Shown piece after piece: positions 5,539-6,274 of a DNA stretch of 6,274 bases. The stretch's first letter is position 1, and the number at the start of each line of letters is the position of its first letter. A program made the position numbers and the translations under genes. The notes below the pieces were generated by a model. The model saw only the letters and a program-made list of their open reading frames with translations. It made no database searches and was not told the origin of the DNA. Origin of the DNA: JAHHLP01 sp041609895 (lineage in GTDB: Bacteria > Bacteroidota > Rhodothermia > Rhodothermales > JABDKH01); contig JBFIPX010000195.1 of assembly GCA_041609895.1 (NCBI GenBank), positions 1 through 6,274 of the forward strand, read 5' to 3'.

Positions 5539-6274
5539 ATGTCGTCACTGCTTGCACTCCTCTTTGTCACTACAGCGATGCTCGTCGTTGGATGTGCTCG
5601 AGGCGGTGCCGACGATCTCGAAAAACGCGTCAGTGACTTTGTCAGCAGTTATCCGCACGCTACGATTGCCGTTGCTGTTATCGATCCGCAAACGGGCTAC
5701 GACTTCGACATAAACGGGGATTCCCTCATCCACGCTGCGAGCACGATGAAGGTCCCCGTCCTCATTGAGGTTTACCGACGCGCGCGCGAAGGCGAATTCT
5801 CCCTCGACGACTCGATCGACGTGCGAAACGAGTTCACGTCCATCTACGATGGGTCCACTTTCAGCATTGCACTGGAGGACGACTCGGACAAAGAGATCTA
5901 CGCCTCTGTAGGCCAAAAGATGACCATACGCGACCTCGCTTACAGACTGATCACCACGTCATCGAATCTCGCCACGAATGAATTGATTGATTTGGTTTCC
6001 GCGGACAGCGTTCAGCGAACCATCGAATCGCTTGGGACCACCCGCATGCAGGTTCTCCGCGGGGTCGAGGACTTGAAAGCGTTTCATGCGGGAATGAACA
6101 ACGTCGCCACCGCACGGGATCTGGCAATACTGATGAAAAGCATCCTCGACGGTAGGGCCGCGTCGGATGAAGCCAGCCTCGAGATGATCAACATACTTTC
6201 AGCCGTGCCGTCATTCCGGATGATTAGCGCCGGAGTACCTGAAGGCGCCAGGGTTGCCCACAAGACAGGTTCGA
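5539..6274 (+). CDS. Class A beta-lactamase-like serine hydrolase, lipoprotein (C-terminus cut off)
   Basis: 245 codons are visible and the frame is still open at the right edge. The N-terminus is hydrophobic (residues 4-18) and ends in LVVGC with Cys19, a good lipobox, although no basic residue precedes it. The serine penicillin-recognising motifs follow in order: S68-T-M-K71 (nucleophile and base), S141-S-N143 (SxN), and K242-T-G244-S. Glu177 in RGVED lies 36 residues after S141, the same distance as Glu166 from Ser130 in class A enzymes. However, the position of Asn170 is Ala181, so the omega loop is not canonical. It is likely a periplasm-facing, membrane-anchored serine hydrolase; whether it cleaves beta-lactams, peptidoglycan peptides or other amides or esters cannot be told. 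The start is fixed by TAG at 5515-5517 and the first ATG; no close SD is present. It is transcribed away from the MBL-fold gene. Confidence 0.88.
   Translation, partial: MSSLLALLFVTTAMLVVGCARGGADDLEKRVSDFVSSYPHATIAVAVIDPQTGYDFDINGDSLIHAASTMKVPVLIEVYRRAREGEFSLDDSIDVRNEFTSIYDGSTFSIALEDDSDKEIYASVGQKMTIRDLAYRLITTSSNLATNELIDLVSADSVQRTIESLGTTRMQVLRGVEDLKAFHAGMNNVATARDLAILMKSILDGRAASDEASLEMINILSAVPSFRMISAGVPEGARVAHKTGS

Overview
The window looks like chromosomal DNA of a Bacteroidota-type bacterium. By eye it is of moderate to high GC, so a Rhodothermia- or Balneolia-like lineage is more likely than Bacteroides. The evidence is: a TonB receptor next to a BtuG-like beta-propeller lipoprotein, an arrangement known from Bacteroidota vitamin B12 loci; and a divergent intergenic region in which both genes have a TAnnTTTG-type -7 promoter element. 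The lineage is an inference.

Layout from left to right. (1) 1-199, minus strand: the N-terminal end of an OmpR/PhoB-type response regulator, cut by the window edge at its phospho-acceptor Asp. (2) 200-354: a short intergenic region with two direct repeats of 16-bp period and an imperfect hairpin. (3) 355-3597, minus strand: a compact three-gene operon. It reads, in transcription order, a BtuB-like TonB-dependent receptor, a BtuG-like YncE/DUF5074 beta-propeller lipoprotein, and an 80-residue BFD-like [2Fe-2S] protein. The genes are 13 bp apart and then overlap by 1 bp. (4) 3598-3900, minus strand: the leader of that operon. It holds a complete cobalamin riboswitch (B12 box, GGGAA/CCGGTG core, closing P1 stem), followed by hairpins. 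The last hairpin is terminator-like, and its U-tract touches the receptor start codon. (5) 3983-5383, minus strand: an MBL-fold/beta-CASP metallohydrolase of the RNA-processing type. (6) 5384-5538: a divergent promoter region. (7) 5539 to the right edge, plus strand: a class A beta-lactamase-like serine hydrolase lipoprotein, cut just after its KTG motif.

The central unit is the B12-repressible operon. When cobalamin is scarce the riboswitch should leave the terminator/SD-sequestering hairpin open. The cell would then make a surface B12-capturing propeller, the outer-membrane receptor that takes the ligand over, and a small iron-sulfur protein. The iron-sulfur protein is the least expected member and the best lead here; a redox or reductive role in corrinoid handling is only a hypothesis. 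The remaining genes are recognisable families with no visible functional link to the B12 operon.
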